64,000 nucleotides of DNA, taken from the NCBI GenBank assembly GCA_028714875.1, contig JAQTLN010000006.1, positions 123,539-187,538 on the forward strand, given 5' to 3'. The notes under the pieces are model-generated. The model was not told where the DNA came from. It worked only from the letters and a program-made list of their open reading frames with translations, and did not search any database. Below are positions 47,866 through 59,632 of the stretch, in pieces. The DNA comes from Gallionellaceae bacterium. GTDB lineage: Bacteria > Pseudomonadota > Gammaproteobacteria > Burkholderiales > Thiobacillaceae. Position 1 is the stretch's first letter. Every line of letters starts with the position of its first letter. A program made the position numbers and the translations under genes.

Positions 47866-48173
47866 GTGAGGCCGTTTCCAGAATCATCGTGGAACACGGC
47901 ATCACGCCCGCGCGCCGCGCGGAACTGGGCGTGGACGGCTGGCCGTTGTGGAAAGATGGCGCCGGCAGTCGCACGCTGACGCTCGACGCGGCGGAAAAGA
48001 ATTACTTTCTCGCGGGTGAAGTGGTCTTGACGATGGAAGGGGGCGAACCCGTGACGGTGGGCAAAGGCGATCTGGCCATCATCCCCGCCGGCGCCTGCCG
48101 CTGGGAGGTGAAAGTCGACGTGCGGCGCCATTACCGCTCGGACGCGCTATCTCCCGCTTGCTGCATCATCTGA
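47862..48173 (+). CDS. Small cupin-fold protein
   Basis: A 103-aa cytosolic protein with a single cupin barrel (GEVVLTMEGGEPVTVGKGDLAIIPAGACRWEV), of the type annotated as DUF861/EutQ-like. The usual metal-binding HxH motif is missing, so metal chemistry is unlikely. The start overlaps the hydrolase stop by four bases (ATGA). Its role is unknown. Confidence 0.75.
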   Translation: MSEAVSRIIVEHGITPARRAELGVDGWPLWKDGAGSRTLTLDAAEKNYFLAGEVVLTMEGGEPVTVGKGDLAIIPAGACRWEVKVDVRRHYRSDALSPACCII

Positions 48174-48179
48174 AATGAC

Positions 48180-48215
48180 GCGCCGGCGTCTCGCCGGCTT
48201 GTTGGCCTGATCAGA
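48180..48215. repeat. Half copy of the 8663-type palindromic repeat
   Basis: This stretch repeats the GCGCCGGC...GCCGGCTT arm and the loop ggcctgatcaga of the hairpin at 8663-8736, but lacks the second arm. It shows that the element is dispersed and can be eroded. Confidence 0.65.
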
Positions 48216-48238
48216 GCGTAGCCGATCCGCCCGCGCAT

Positions 48239-48270
48239 AAAAAAACGGGCCGGCGAATGGCCGGCCCGTT
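48239..48270 (-). terminator. Terminator of the soxYZ transcript
   Basis: An 11-bp GC-rich stem (48244-48254 with 48260-48270) with a 5-base loop lies 20 bases after soxZ. Seven A residues on the plus strand (48239-48245) give the U run on the minus strand. Confidence 0.9.
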
Positions 48271-48289
48271 CATCCGCAAACCACGTCAA

Positions 48290-48604
48290 TCAGCTGATGC
48301 TGGTATCCGCGGTGTTGCTGTCGCCTTTGTTGTCGACCCACTTGATTTCGACTTTGTCACCGGCCTTGGCACCCTTGACCTTGAAAGCCAGGTAGGGGTT
48401 CTTGGAAATGCCACCGCCCCACTCGGCGTCAAGCACTTCTTTGCCATTCACGGTGGCGGTAACGTTGGTGATGTGGTGCGCGGGCACCATGCCACCGGTC
48501 TTTGCGTCTTTGCGCAGACCAGTTTCCATCGGGTGGTTCATCAGGCACTTGATATCGGCGGTATCGCCAGACATGGAAGCACGGATCTTCATCGGTTCAG
48601 CCAT
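48290..48604 (-). CDS. soxZ: Sulfur-carrier complex subunit SoxZ
   Basis: It forms a heterodimer with SoxY, which carries sulfur intermediates in thiosulfate oxidation in the periplasm. The 104-aa protein has no signal peptide of its own, as usual; it is exported with SoxY. The opening MKIRASMSGDTADIKCLMNHPMETG matches the family, with a typical all-beta pattern. It lies 48 bases downstream of soxY. Other sox genes (soxXAB, soxCD) are not in the window. Confidence 0.95.
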   Translation of the reverse strand: MAEPMKIRASMSGDTADIKCLMNHPMETGLRKDAKTGGMVPAHHITNVTATVNGKEVLDAEWGGGISKNPYLAFKVKGAKAGDKVEIKWVDNKGDSNTADTSIS

Positions 48605-48652
48605 TTGCTATCTCCAGTTCGTATACGGTAAGTCGATTACGGATTCAGCCGA

Positions 48653-49126
48653 TCAGCCGCCGCAGCCGCCGATGGTGACCTTGACTTCCTTGTGGGCCTT
48701 GTAGACCTTGCCGCCAGCTTTGACCACGGCAATAACGTTGGAAGTGGAACCCATCTTGATGCGAGTGGAGACGTAGCCTTGCGCACCGTTGCTGAGATTG
48801 AACACGGCAATCAGGGGCATGGTGTTCTTCTCGCCGATGATGGCGATGGAATCGGTACCCGCGATGCTGGAAGTGATCTCGACCGGCACGACAGCGCCGT
48901 TTTCAGCGATGTCAGGCGCCTTGACGCTGATGTCGCCGGAGGCGGCAGCGGCGTTTCCGCCGATGGAACCCATCGCACCGCCCAGATCCCTGGACTCGAA
49001 ACCAGCCTTGTTCCAACCGGCAAAGGCGGCCGTCGGCGTCATCAGGCCAGCGGCGACTGCCACGCTCACGGCGCCGGCAGCGCCAGCACCTTTCAATACG
49101 TTCCTGCGCAGAATGTTCATATGCAT
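48653..49126 (-). CDS. soxY: Sulfur-carrier protein SoxY
   Basis: It carries thiosulfate-derived sulfur on a C-terminal cysteine. The protein ends in GGCGG, the swinging-arm motif of SoxY, with the active Cys three residues from the end. A Tat signal peptide (RRNVLKGAGAAG) precedes it. ATG 49126 has AGGAG four bases upstream and ATG 49120 is the alternative; an extension to 49159 lies past the ribosome site. SoxZ follows. Confidence 0.96.
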   Translation of the reverse strand: MHMNILRRNVLKGAGAAGAVSVAVAAGLMTPTAAFAGWNKAGFESRDLGGAMGSIGGNAAAASGDISVKAPDIAENGAVVPVEITSSIAGTDSIAIIGEKNTMPLIAVFNLSNGAQGYVSTRIKMGSTSNVIAVVKAGGKVYKAHKEVKVTIGGCGG

Positions 49127-49159
49127 TTGTCTCCTAAAAGATTCACTGCAAGGTTGCAT

Positions 49160-49398
49160 TTAACACCGTCATGTTCGTAAACCGCCCGGATGGCGAGCTC
49201 ACTGTTCGGCGGTGTTCCTATGCTAACGCCACTAAGACCGCAAAAGACACGCACAATCGTCTGATACTTTCGAGCTATCGGACAACCATCCATACCATGC
49301 AGCGGCGCGCATCATGACACTCCCTGTATTCCCGTGTCCACGCCGGATGCAAGCAAAAAACAGGACTAATTACTCTGTTTTTCCTTTTATCAGTGTAT
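49160..49398. other. Gap between VWA gene and soxY
   Basis: About 240 bases without a supported gene, holding the promoter and leader of soxYZ. I saw no clear hairpin terminator for the VWA gene and no standard promoter in good spacing. Confidence 0.45.
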
Positions 49399-50670
49399 TC
49401 AATTGAGTTGAATCCGGATGCCGAAGGGAACGCCGGCTTTGCCCTTGACCAGCCAGACCACCGGGTAATGCGGTTCACGTTCCGGGAAACGGCCTTCCGC
49501 GTCGCTGAAATAGACCAGTAGATCGGGACTGAGGTGTTCCCGCTCCACCCAGTCGAACAACGGCCGGAAGTCGGTGCCGCCGCCGCCGGAGACTTCTTCC
49601 GGCAGCCGCACCGACTCCCATAACGCGAAGCGCCAGGGGCCGTTCGGGTCGAGTTTGTCGTCACAGGCATGCAAGGTGACATCGGCGCGCACCTGGCCCT
49701 TGAGGGCGTCGATTTCACCGAGAAACTCCCGCAATTCCGCTTGCTGCACCGACCCGCTGGTATCCAGAGCCACCACCACCTTGACGCTCTGGCTGTGCAG
49801 GCGCGGCATCAGGGCTGCGGCCTCGCGCCGGGAGGTGCGCTGAAAACTGTAATCGTCGCGAGCCGCATTCATCATGTAACGCGCCAGCAGGGCACGCCAC
49901 GGCAGTTGTGGCGCCAGCAGGTTGTCGACCAGGCGCATCAGCGATTGCGACAGCTTGCCGGCCTGGCGCGCCGCCTGGGCTGCGGCGGCCAGACGGCTCT
50001 TCCATTGCTCGTCGAGCTTGCCTGGATCGGCGGGAGGTGGTGGCGCGCTCTGCGGTTCACTCCCCTGTGCGGCCTCGCCGTCGTCCTGTGCCTCGGAGCG
50101 GCCGGAACCGCCCTCTTCCCGCTGTTCCTCGGAAGGTTCGCCCTGGCCTTCGCCAGACTCCTGTTCCTGTGACTTTCCGTCGCCACCCTGTTCGTTCGAG
50201 TCGTTGTCGAACAAATGTGTGTCCTGGGTTTCTTCCGGTGGGTCTTCATGCAGCACCGGATAGATTTCTTCCGCCGTCAGGCCCCGATAGGCGGCATTCA
50301 TCAGCGCATTCTCCGGCCCGCGCATGCGCTCATCGTCCAGGATCATGTTCACCGCGTAATCGCAGGCCACATCCCAACGGTGTTTCTGCCTATGGTTGCG
50401 CCGAGCGAAGTGCGACAGCGCGCAGTGCATGGCCTCGTGCGCCAGCACGAACTGGGTCTGTTCCAGGGTCAGGCGACCGATGTACTCGGGGTTGTAATAG
50501 AAGCTTTTCGCATCGGTGGCTGTGGTCTTGCACCACTTCGGGTCCGCCGCCTTCAACGGCAAGTGCATGACCAGCGCGCCGAGAAACGGTTTTTCCAGGA
50601 TCAGCCGTGTGCGCGCGGCGGCGAGTTTGGTTTCGAGGGCGGGAAGATCAGGCATTCGGCTTGAAGTCAT
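49399..50670 (-). CDS. VWA-domain protein with N-terminal HExxH motif (DUF2201-type)
   Basis: A 423-aa protein that works with the MoxR ATPase. The N-terminal domain has HEAMHCALSH at residues 78-87, a zinc-protease-like motif; the middle (about 143-215) is a strongly acidic Glu/Gln/Gly-rich linker; the C-terminal domain is VWA-like with DTSGS at 303-307, the start of a metal-dependent adhesion site. It resembles the DUF2201 putative metallopeptidases found beside MoxR. It overlaps the MoxR gene by 23 bases, so the two are made together. Target proteins are unknown. Confidence 0.85.
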   Translation of the reverse strand: MTSSRMPDLPALETKLAAARTRLILEKPFLGALVMHLPLKAADPKWCKTTATDAKSFYYNPEYIGRLTLEQTQFVLAHEAMHCALSHFARRNHRQKHRWDVACDYAVNMILDDERMRGPENALMNAAYRGLTAEEIYPVLHEDPPEETQDTHLFDNDSNEQGGDGKSQEQESGEGQGEPSEEQREEGGSGRSEAQDDGEAAQGSEPQSAPPPPADPGKLDEQWKSRLAAAAQAARQAGKLSQSLMRLVDNLLAPQLPWRALLARYMMNAARDDYSFQRTSRREAAALMPRLHSQSVKVVVALDTSGSVQQAELREFLGEIDALKGQVRADVTLHACDDKLDPNGPWRFALWESVRLPEEVSGGGGTDFRPLFDWVEREHLSPDLLVYFSDAEGRFPEREPHYPVVWLVKGKAGVPFGIRIQLN

Positions 50671-51697
50671 ACAGCATCAACTCGGCCACGCTGTTGGCCC
50701 ATTCCACGAACTCCGGCACGGCGAACAGCGGCTTGCCGACGGCGCGGTGCAGGTCGGTGACCAGCATCACGCCCATCTCGCGCTGCGGGTAGCCGCGCGC
50801 GTATTTGAGGATATTGCCCAGCTTGTTCGGGTCGCCGGCCGACTCCTTCGCCCTCCTCACCAGAGCCGCCGCGACGCCGTATTGCAGGTCGATGCCCTTA
50901 GGCACATCGGCCACTCGGCCTTCGAGTATGCCGTCGATGTCCGGCAGGTTTTCCATGTTGTCGATGAAGGCCTTGAGCTCCACGCCGACGCCCTGCCCGA
51001 CGCAGGCTTGCAAGGCATCGCCGAGGAGATCGGGGCGATCGGAAAACTTGTACAGCGCGCGATGCGCGTATTCCCAGGAACGCGGGCTGGGAAAAGCCAC
51101 CGGGTTGTGCGCCGGGTCGAAGCTGAACAACAGATCGGGGCGGAAGCGGAGGAAGCCGAGGATGCGCTCATCGATGCCTTTTTCCAGCGCCCAGCCGATC
51201 CAGTCGTCGAGATTGGCTTCCACGTCGTAATGAGTGAAGCGGTTGGCCAATGGCGATGGCATCGCGTAGGTGACGCCACGATCGCCCTGGCGGTTGCCGG
51301 CGGCGAATATGGCCCAACCTTCGGGAATCACGTATTCGCCCAGCTTGCGGTCGAGAATGAGCTGATAGGCGGCGGCGGACACCGTGGGCGGCGCCGCGTT
51401 GATTTCATCGAGAAACAGGATGCCGGCCGGGCCGTGGCGCCGCGCATCCGGCAGCATCGACGGCACCGACCATTCGACGTTGTCGCCATTGCGGAAGGGA
51501 ATGCCGCGCAGGTCGGTGGGCTCCATCTGGCTCAAACGGATGTCGATCAGTGGCACCCCATGTTTGGCGGCAATGCCGGCGATGATCTGCGATTTTCCGA
51601 CGCCGGGCGGCCCCCAGAGCATGACGGGGGTATGTTGGCCGGCGGCGCAGCTGGCGAATTCGCGGTCGAGGATGGTTTCGATGTGTGAAGGACGCAT
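50648..51697 (-). CDS. MoxR-family AAA+ ATPase
   Basis: A 349-aa AAA+ chaperone-like ATPase. Walker A GPPGVGKS is at residues 29-36 and Walker B GILFLDEIN at 92-100, followed by the sensor-1 segment IFAAGNRQGD. MoxR ATPases load or remodel metalloprotein complexes together with a VWA partner, such as RavA/ViaA in E. coli or MoxR/CoxD types. The VWA partner starts 23 bases before its stop. ATG 51697 is used. Given sulfur genes near by, maturation of a metalloenzyme is plausible but is inference. Confidence 0.92.
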   Translation of the reverse strand: MRPSHIETILDREFASCAAGQHTPVMLWGPPGVGKSQIIAGIAAKHGVPLIDIRLSQMEPTDLRGIPFRNGDNVEWSVPSMLPDARRHGPAGILFLDEINAAPPTVSAAAYQLILDRKLGEYVIPEGWAIFAAGNRQGDRGVTYAMPSPLANRFTHYDVEANLDDWIGWALEKGIDERILGFLRFRPDLLFSFDPAHNPVAFPSPRSWEYAHRALYKFSDRPDLLGDALQACVGQGVGVELKAFIDNMENLPDIDGILEGRVADVPKGIDLQYGVAAALVRRAKESAGDPNKLGNILKYARGYPQREMGVMLVTDLHRAVGKPLFAVPEFVEWANSVAELMLYDFKPNA

Positions 51698-51709
51698 GAT
51701 GTAGTTAGC

Positions 51710-52582
51710 TCAATTCCAGTCTTGTTCGGGGCCGCCCGCCGCCTCTTCCAGTCTCGCCGCCACCAGCGCGGCCTGGATGCGTGGCGCATCGACCCTGCTG
51801 GGCAGCAGACGATGAATGCGGGCCAGCCAGCGGGGCTTTTCACAGGCCAGGACTTCCAGGCGGGCGCGGGTTGCGACAGCTATCCGAGGCCATGACAGCA
51901 GGATGGGTGCCAGCCGCGCATGATAATCGGCAATAACCGAGTTTTCCAGTCGACTATTCCAGATTTCCCGAACCAACAACTCGGGAAAGGCATCGGCGGA
52001 CAGTCGGCGGCCGTGCCATTCGACTGGAATACGCGGGCCGGAAAAACCGACGCCCGCCCCCGCCTTGTCTCGCTGGAACCACTGCGCAGACGCTTCGGCG
52101 CCCGCCGCCCGGTTGACCTGGCGCGCGAGTAAATCGCGGTGGCTCACGCTCGCGTCCGACGCGTCGTGTTCAGCCAGGGCGGGCGAGTGAAAACCGGTAA
52201 ATGACGGCACGAAGGGCTGCCATTCGCCCTTCGGCGGATCGTCATGCCTGGCGCCTTCCCGATCACAGGCCAGCAAGGCCAGCGGCAGGCCGGATTTCGG
52301 GTCGAGCAACCAGAGTTCCTGGGTATCGACGATGGGAAACGGCAAGGCCGGGCGCGTTTCCAGTGCCGGCAGGATGTCGTGCAAATTCTCGACGTGGCCG
52401 GCCCTCAAACCCTCGCCTTCCACCCAGATGCCGGTGGGACGTACCCAGCCATAGCCGTCATCGGCGCGCAGGTGCCAGGTCAGGCCATCGAAGGAATGCG
52501 CGGTAACCTGGCCGGTATCGACGACCTGGACGACGCCGCGATAGGGATTGACGCGGCGCAGCGCGTAATAAGAGGGGTACAT
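51710..52582 (-). CDS. Uncharacterised protein, first gene of the MoxR/VWA cluster
   Basis: A 290-aa protein without a signal peptide or membrane segment that I cannot place in a family. The N-terminal 125 residues look beta-rich (YRGVVQVVDTGQVTAHSFDG, YGWVRPTGIWVEGEG) and might be a sensory or binding domain; the rest is helical with many Arg and Trp. It precedes the MoxR gene by 12 bases and is probably in the same transcript. The conservation of such a triplet was not tested here. Confidence 0.7.
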   Translation of the reverse strand: MYPSYYALRRVNPYRGVVQVVDTGQVTAHSFDGLTWHLRADDGYGWVRPTGIWVEGEGLRAGHVENLHDILPALETRPALPFPIVDTQELWLLDPKSGLPLALLACDREGARHDDPPKGEWQPFVPSFTGFHSPALAEHDASDASVSHRDLLARQVNRAAGAEASAQWFQRDKAGAGVGFSGPRIPVEWHGRRLSADAFPELLVREIWNSRLENSVIADYHARLAPILLSWPRIAVATRARLEVLACEKPRWLARIHRLLPSRVDAPRIQAALVAARLEEAAGGPEQDWN

Positions 52583-52645
52583 GGGAAATGCGATGGGAAG
52601 CGCGGGAAAAAATCTCGCGACAAGCGTACCGCATCGCGCCGTATT

Positions 52646-53452
52646 TCAGTTTGCCGTCAACAGCCGTCTCAACAGGGTCCGCACGGTATTGGGCTCGAAG
52701 GGTTTGTCACACATGCCCACCACACCCAGTTCCTGCACGGCGGCCAGACGGCTCTGGTTGTCTTCGCTGGTGACCATGAGCACCGGCACTTCCTTCTGCC
52801 AGCTTTGCGTGCGGATGAACTGGATCAAAGCCTGGCCGTCCATTTCCGGCATGTTGTAGTCGGTCACCACCAGGTCGACGATCGTCTCGGAGAGCATTTC
52901 CGCCGCCTGGCGGCCGTTCTCCGCTTCGAAGAACTGTTTCACGCCCAAATTGGTCAGCACCTGGCGCATGAATTTGCGCGCCATTGGGCTGTCATCCACC
53001 ACCATCACACGCAGCGTATCCAGATCGAAACCATCTTCGTCCAGGCTTTCGTCCACATTGAGGAAGTCCAGCACCGCGCGCAGGGCGGCTTCCAATTGCG
53101 CCTGGCTGAATGGCTTCGGCAAGATGCCGGAAACACCCGACTGGCGTACCGGGTCAAGCTGGTGGTGGCGGGTTTCGCTGGAAACCAGAATGAAGGGAAT
53201 GGCGGCCAGGGAAAACTCGCCACGCATGGCGGCGATAAGCTCGGCCCCCGTCATGTCCGGCAGATGGAAGGCGCTCACCACCAAAGAGGTGGGATGGTTC
53301 CGCAGATGCGCCAGTGCCAGGGCGCCATCGGCAACCACGCTGGCTTGCGTAATGCCGGCCTTGACCAATTCCGCGCGTAAAAGCTTGCTCTGCATGGCCG
53401 ACGGCTCGACCACCAAAGTGGTCAGGTCGCTCAGTGAGTGGTGATATTTCAT
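52646..53452 (-). CDS. Response regulator with two receiver domains, first degenerate
   Basis: Two REC domains in tandem and no output domain. The second (about 147-268) is intact: Asp153-Asp154, phospho-acceptor Asp198 in VVTDYNMPEMDG, Thr228 and Lys250. The first (about 10-130) has lost key residues: the acidic pair reads VE (15-16), and the acceptor position is Ala61 in SLVVSAFHLPDM, although Lys113 is kept. So the N-terminal domain probably regulates or binds rather than being phosphorylated. No histidine kinase is near by. The start overlaps a small ORF by three bases. Confidence 0.88.
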   Translation of the reverse strand: MKYHHSLSDLTTLVVEPSAMQSKLLRAELVKAGITQASVVADGALALAHLRNHPTSLVVSAFHLPDMTGAELIAAMRGEFSLAAIPFILVSSETRHHQLDPVRQSGVSGILPKPFSQAQLEAALRAVLDFLNVDESLDEDGFDLDTLRVMVVDDSPMARKFMRQVLTNLGVKQFFEAENGRQAAEMLSETIVDLVVTDYNMPEMDGQALIQFIRTQSWQKEVPVLMVTSEDNQSRLAAVQELGVVGMCDKPFEPNTVRTLLRRLLTAN

Positions 53453-53595
53453 GGGTGCGATATCGGAAGGGCCTGGAATTTCTTTAGCAGTGGCATCTGA
53501 ATGCCCGGCCCCGCCACCTGGATGGCGATGTTGTGGATACCCAGAAACAGGACGGTTTCGCCAGTCACGGCGTGATCCCTAATATCGGTATTCAT
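53449..53595 (-). CDS. Possible small ORF upstream of the response regulator
   Basis: A 48-codon frame with ATG at 53595 and its stop overlapping the regulator start as ATGA. The product (MNTDIRDHAVTGETVLFLG at its start) has no family that I recognise. There is no convincing ribosome site before it. The overlap is the only evidence; it could be the end of an eroded gene. Confidence 0.3.
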   Translation of the reverse strand: MNTDIRDHAVTGETVLFLGIHNIAIQVAGPGIQMPLLKKFQALPISHP

Positions 53596-53671
53596 GCGGC
53601 GGAAAGACCGACTTGGCCAAGTTAGCCAAGATCATTACACTCCGGCATCCACGCAACCTGGAACCTTCCCC

Positions 53672-53914
53672 ATGCAAGTCAACATGCTCGAAGCGAAAAG
53701 CCAGCTTTCCCGCCTGGTGAAGGCCGCCCAATCGGGCGAGGAAGTCATCATCGCCAACCACGGCGTGCCGGCGGTGCGGCTGGTGGCGGTGGAAGCCCAA
53801 CAGCGCCGCACCAGCGGCTGGGCCAGCCTGAAGATGGACCCAAATCAGCTGGATGCCGCGTTTTCACCGGAGGCGGACGCGGAGGTCGCCGCGCTGTTTC
53901 TGGATAGTCAATGA
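53672..53914 (+). CDS. Phd/YefM-type antitoxin
   Basis: An 80-aa protein with the Phd/YefM opening MQVNMLEAKSQLSRLVKAAQ and GEEVIIANHGVPAVRLV, the DNA-binding part; the C-terminal tail would bind the toxin. The start ATG 53672 overlaps nothing upstream; an ORF from 53594 adds an unlikely leader. It overlaps the PIN toxin by four bases, the standard pairing for a type II toxin-antitoxin operon that represses itself. Confidence 0.92.
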   Translation: MQVNMLEAKSQLSRLVKAAQSGEEVIIANHGVPAVRLVAVEAQQRRTSGWASLKMDPNQLDAAFSPEADAEVAALFLDSQ

Positions 53915-54294
53915 TGCGCAGGCTTCTGCTGGATACCCATGTCGCGCTCTGGTGGCTGACCGGGCATCCGCGTCTTGATGCCGATGCGCAAACCCTGATC
54001 GCCGAATCCTTATGTTCTGTTTCCGCCGTGTCCATCTGGGAAGTCGCCATCAAGTTCAAACTGGGCAAGCTGGACATACATCCGACAAAATTGCTGGAAG
54101 CCTGCCGTGAAGCCCGCATCCACTTGCTTCCGATGACGCCGGAACAAAGCGCGGCCACCATCGACCTGCCGCTGTTGCATGGCGACCCGTTCGACCGCAT
54201 GTTGATCGTCCAGGCCAGGCAGGAACAGTTACGTCTCGTCACCGTGGATCGGCGTATCGCCGAATACGGCGGCGATATTCATCTCCTCTCATAA
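53911..54294 (+). CDS. PIN-domain toxin, VapC-like
   Basis: A 127-aa PIN ribonuclease. The acidic residues that hold Mg are Asp8 (LLLDTHVALWW), Glu44 (SIWEVAIK), Asp92 and Asp95 (HGDPFDRMLIVQA). The length is normal and the gene is whole. It overlaps the antitoxin gene (ATGA) and its stop lies 17 bases before ettA. Confidence 0.92.
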   Translation: MMRRLLLDTHVALWWLTGHPRLDADAQTLIAESLCSVSAVSIWEVAIKFKLGKLDIHPTKLLEACREARIHLLPMTPEQSAATIDLPLLHGDPFDRMLIVQARQEQLRLVTVDRRIAEYGGDIHLLS

Positions 54295-54311
54295 CCCAAT
54301 CGAGTCATCCG

Positions 54312-55976
<1,665 letters not shown>

Positions 55977-56008
55977 ACTACCCGCTTCGAACCATCCTGG
56001 GGCAAACG

Positions 56009-56332
56009 ATGATCGACATGGAAACCATCAAGGCGGCGTCTGACCGACTGGCCGCCGCCGCCAGCTCCCCGGCGCGGGTGATCCTGTTCGGCTCTTATGG
56101 GCGGGGCACCGCCGATGAGGAGTCCGACCTGGATTTGATGGTCATCGAACAGGAACTGGTGAACAAGGCCGATGAATACAGGCGTTTGCGCAAGGCTATC
56201 GGTGGTATCGGCATCGGCGTCGACCTGTTGATCTATCCCAAGGCTGAATTTGAACGCCGCAGCCAGGTTCCCGGAACAGTGCTGTTTGAGGCCCGCATCG
56301 AGGGGCAGGTACTGCATGACTCCCTACATTGA
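56009..56332 (+). CDS. MNT-type nucleotidyltransferase
   Basis: A 107-aa minimal nucleotidyltransferase with GSYGRGTADEESDLDL (residues 28-43); Asp40, Asp42 and Asp72 (GVDLLIY) form the catalytic acidic triad. In MNT/HEPN modules this protein AMPylates or otherwise silences the HEPN partner. Its 3' end overlaps the HEPN gene by 17 bases. Confidence 0.88.
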   Translation: MIDMETIKAASDRLAAAASSPARVILFGSYGRGTADEESDLDLMVIEQELVNKADEYRRLRKAIGGIGIGVDLLIYPKAEFERRSQVPGTVLFEARIEGQVLHDSLH

Positions 56333-56723
56333 AGAAGCCCTGCGCATGTTGCGTCTCGCACAAGGCGACTATCAGGCTTTCAGCATCCTGCGAGCACATC
56401 CCGACTCACCCTTGGCGCCAACCTGCTTTCATGCCCAACAGTGCGTTGAAAAAGCACTGAAAGCCGTATTGATGGCAAACCAGGTCTATTTCCGCCGTAC
56501 CCATGACCTGGAAGAAATCGCGGATTTTCTGGAGGCCGCGCATCTCTCCCCACCCTATGACATGGAAACCTATCGTGGGCTCAGTCCCTTCGCCGTGGAA
56601 CTCCGCTACGACGAATTGGTGGTGCCGTCGATTACTTTGGAAACCGCTGGCCAGATCGCGGAACAAACGCTGACCTGGGCAAGGGAACTGGTGATGGGCG
56701 CATCGAATTCGGCAACCTCATGA
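56316..56723 (+). CDS. HEPN-domain protein
   Basis: A 135-aa helical protein with the HEPN pattern HAQQCVEKALKAVLMANQV and RRTHDLEEIADFL. HEPN partners of MNT proteins can act as RNA-cutting toxins; this one has RTHDL but not a clear R-x4-6-H nuclease motif as in HepT, so it may be a non-catalytic form. ATG 56316 is used; an extension to 56250 runs deep into the MNT gene. Its stop overlaps the next gene by four bases. Confidence 0.82.
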   Translation: MTPYIEEALRMLRLAQGDYQAFSILRAHPDSPLAPTCFHAQQCVEKALKAVLMANQVYFRRTHDLEEIADFLEAAHLSPPYDMETYRGLSPFAVELRYDELVVPSITLETAGQIAEQTLTWARELVMGASNSATS

Positions 56724-56938
56724 CCCAAGGCAAGCGCTCGGCCACACACTCCATGAGCAAACACCCCAAACCCATCCCCCGCTTCGAAACGGAAGACGAG
56801 GAGCGCGCGTTCTGGGAAACCCACGACAGCGCGGATTACGTGGATTGGTCCAAGGCCACGGCCGTTTCCAATGCCCAAGACGTGCCAGACCAATCGCTCA
56901 ATCAAGTCTGGTTGCAGGGAAAAGAGAAACAGCATTGA
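56720..56938 (+). CDS. CopG-type antitoxin-like protein lacking its DNA-binding segment
   Basis: The product (72 aa from ATG 56720, or 61 aa from ATG 56753) begins like CopG_antitoxin proteins, PKPIPRFETEDEERAFWETHDSADYVDWSKA. It then jumps to VPDQSLNQVWLQGKE, the end of that family. The ribbon-helix-helix stretch normally between (about 25 residues with an LRLPE-like strand) is absent, so DNA binding is probably lost. It is translationally coupled to the HEPN gene. The comparison rests on recalled family pattern, not an alignment. Confidence 0.7.
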   Translation: MTQGKRSATHSMSKHPKPIPRFETEDEERAFWETHDSADYVDWSKATAVSNAQDVPDQSLNQVWLQGKEKQH

Positions 56939-57040
56939 TGCCGTTCCATCGGGATCGGGACACGGAATATCCGCGGGCAGGTCGTTGTTGAGCCGTTTGC
57001 CGCTACGGGTTGAGCAGTGCTCAGACCCACAGGAGGAAGC

Positions 57041-59566
<2,526 letters not shown>

Positions 59567-59632
59567 CTGTGAAACGACCGCATACCGCGCGACAGACGCC
59601 CCACTTTCTTAAGGTGCTTTTCTCGTTGACTG

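Noticed and set aside
49275..49718. 147-codon minus-strand frame overlapping the VWA gene
   Set aside because: Overlaps the VWA coding frame and has no independent support.
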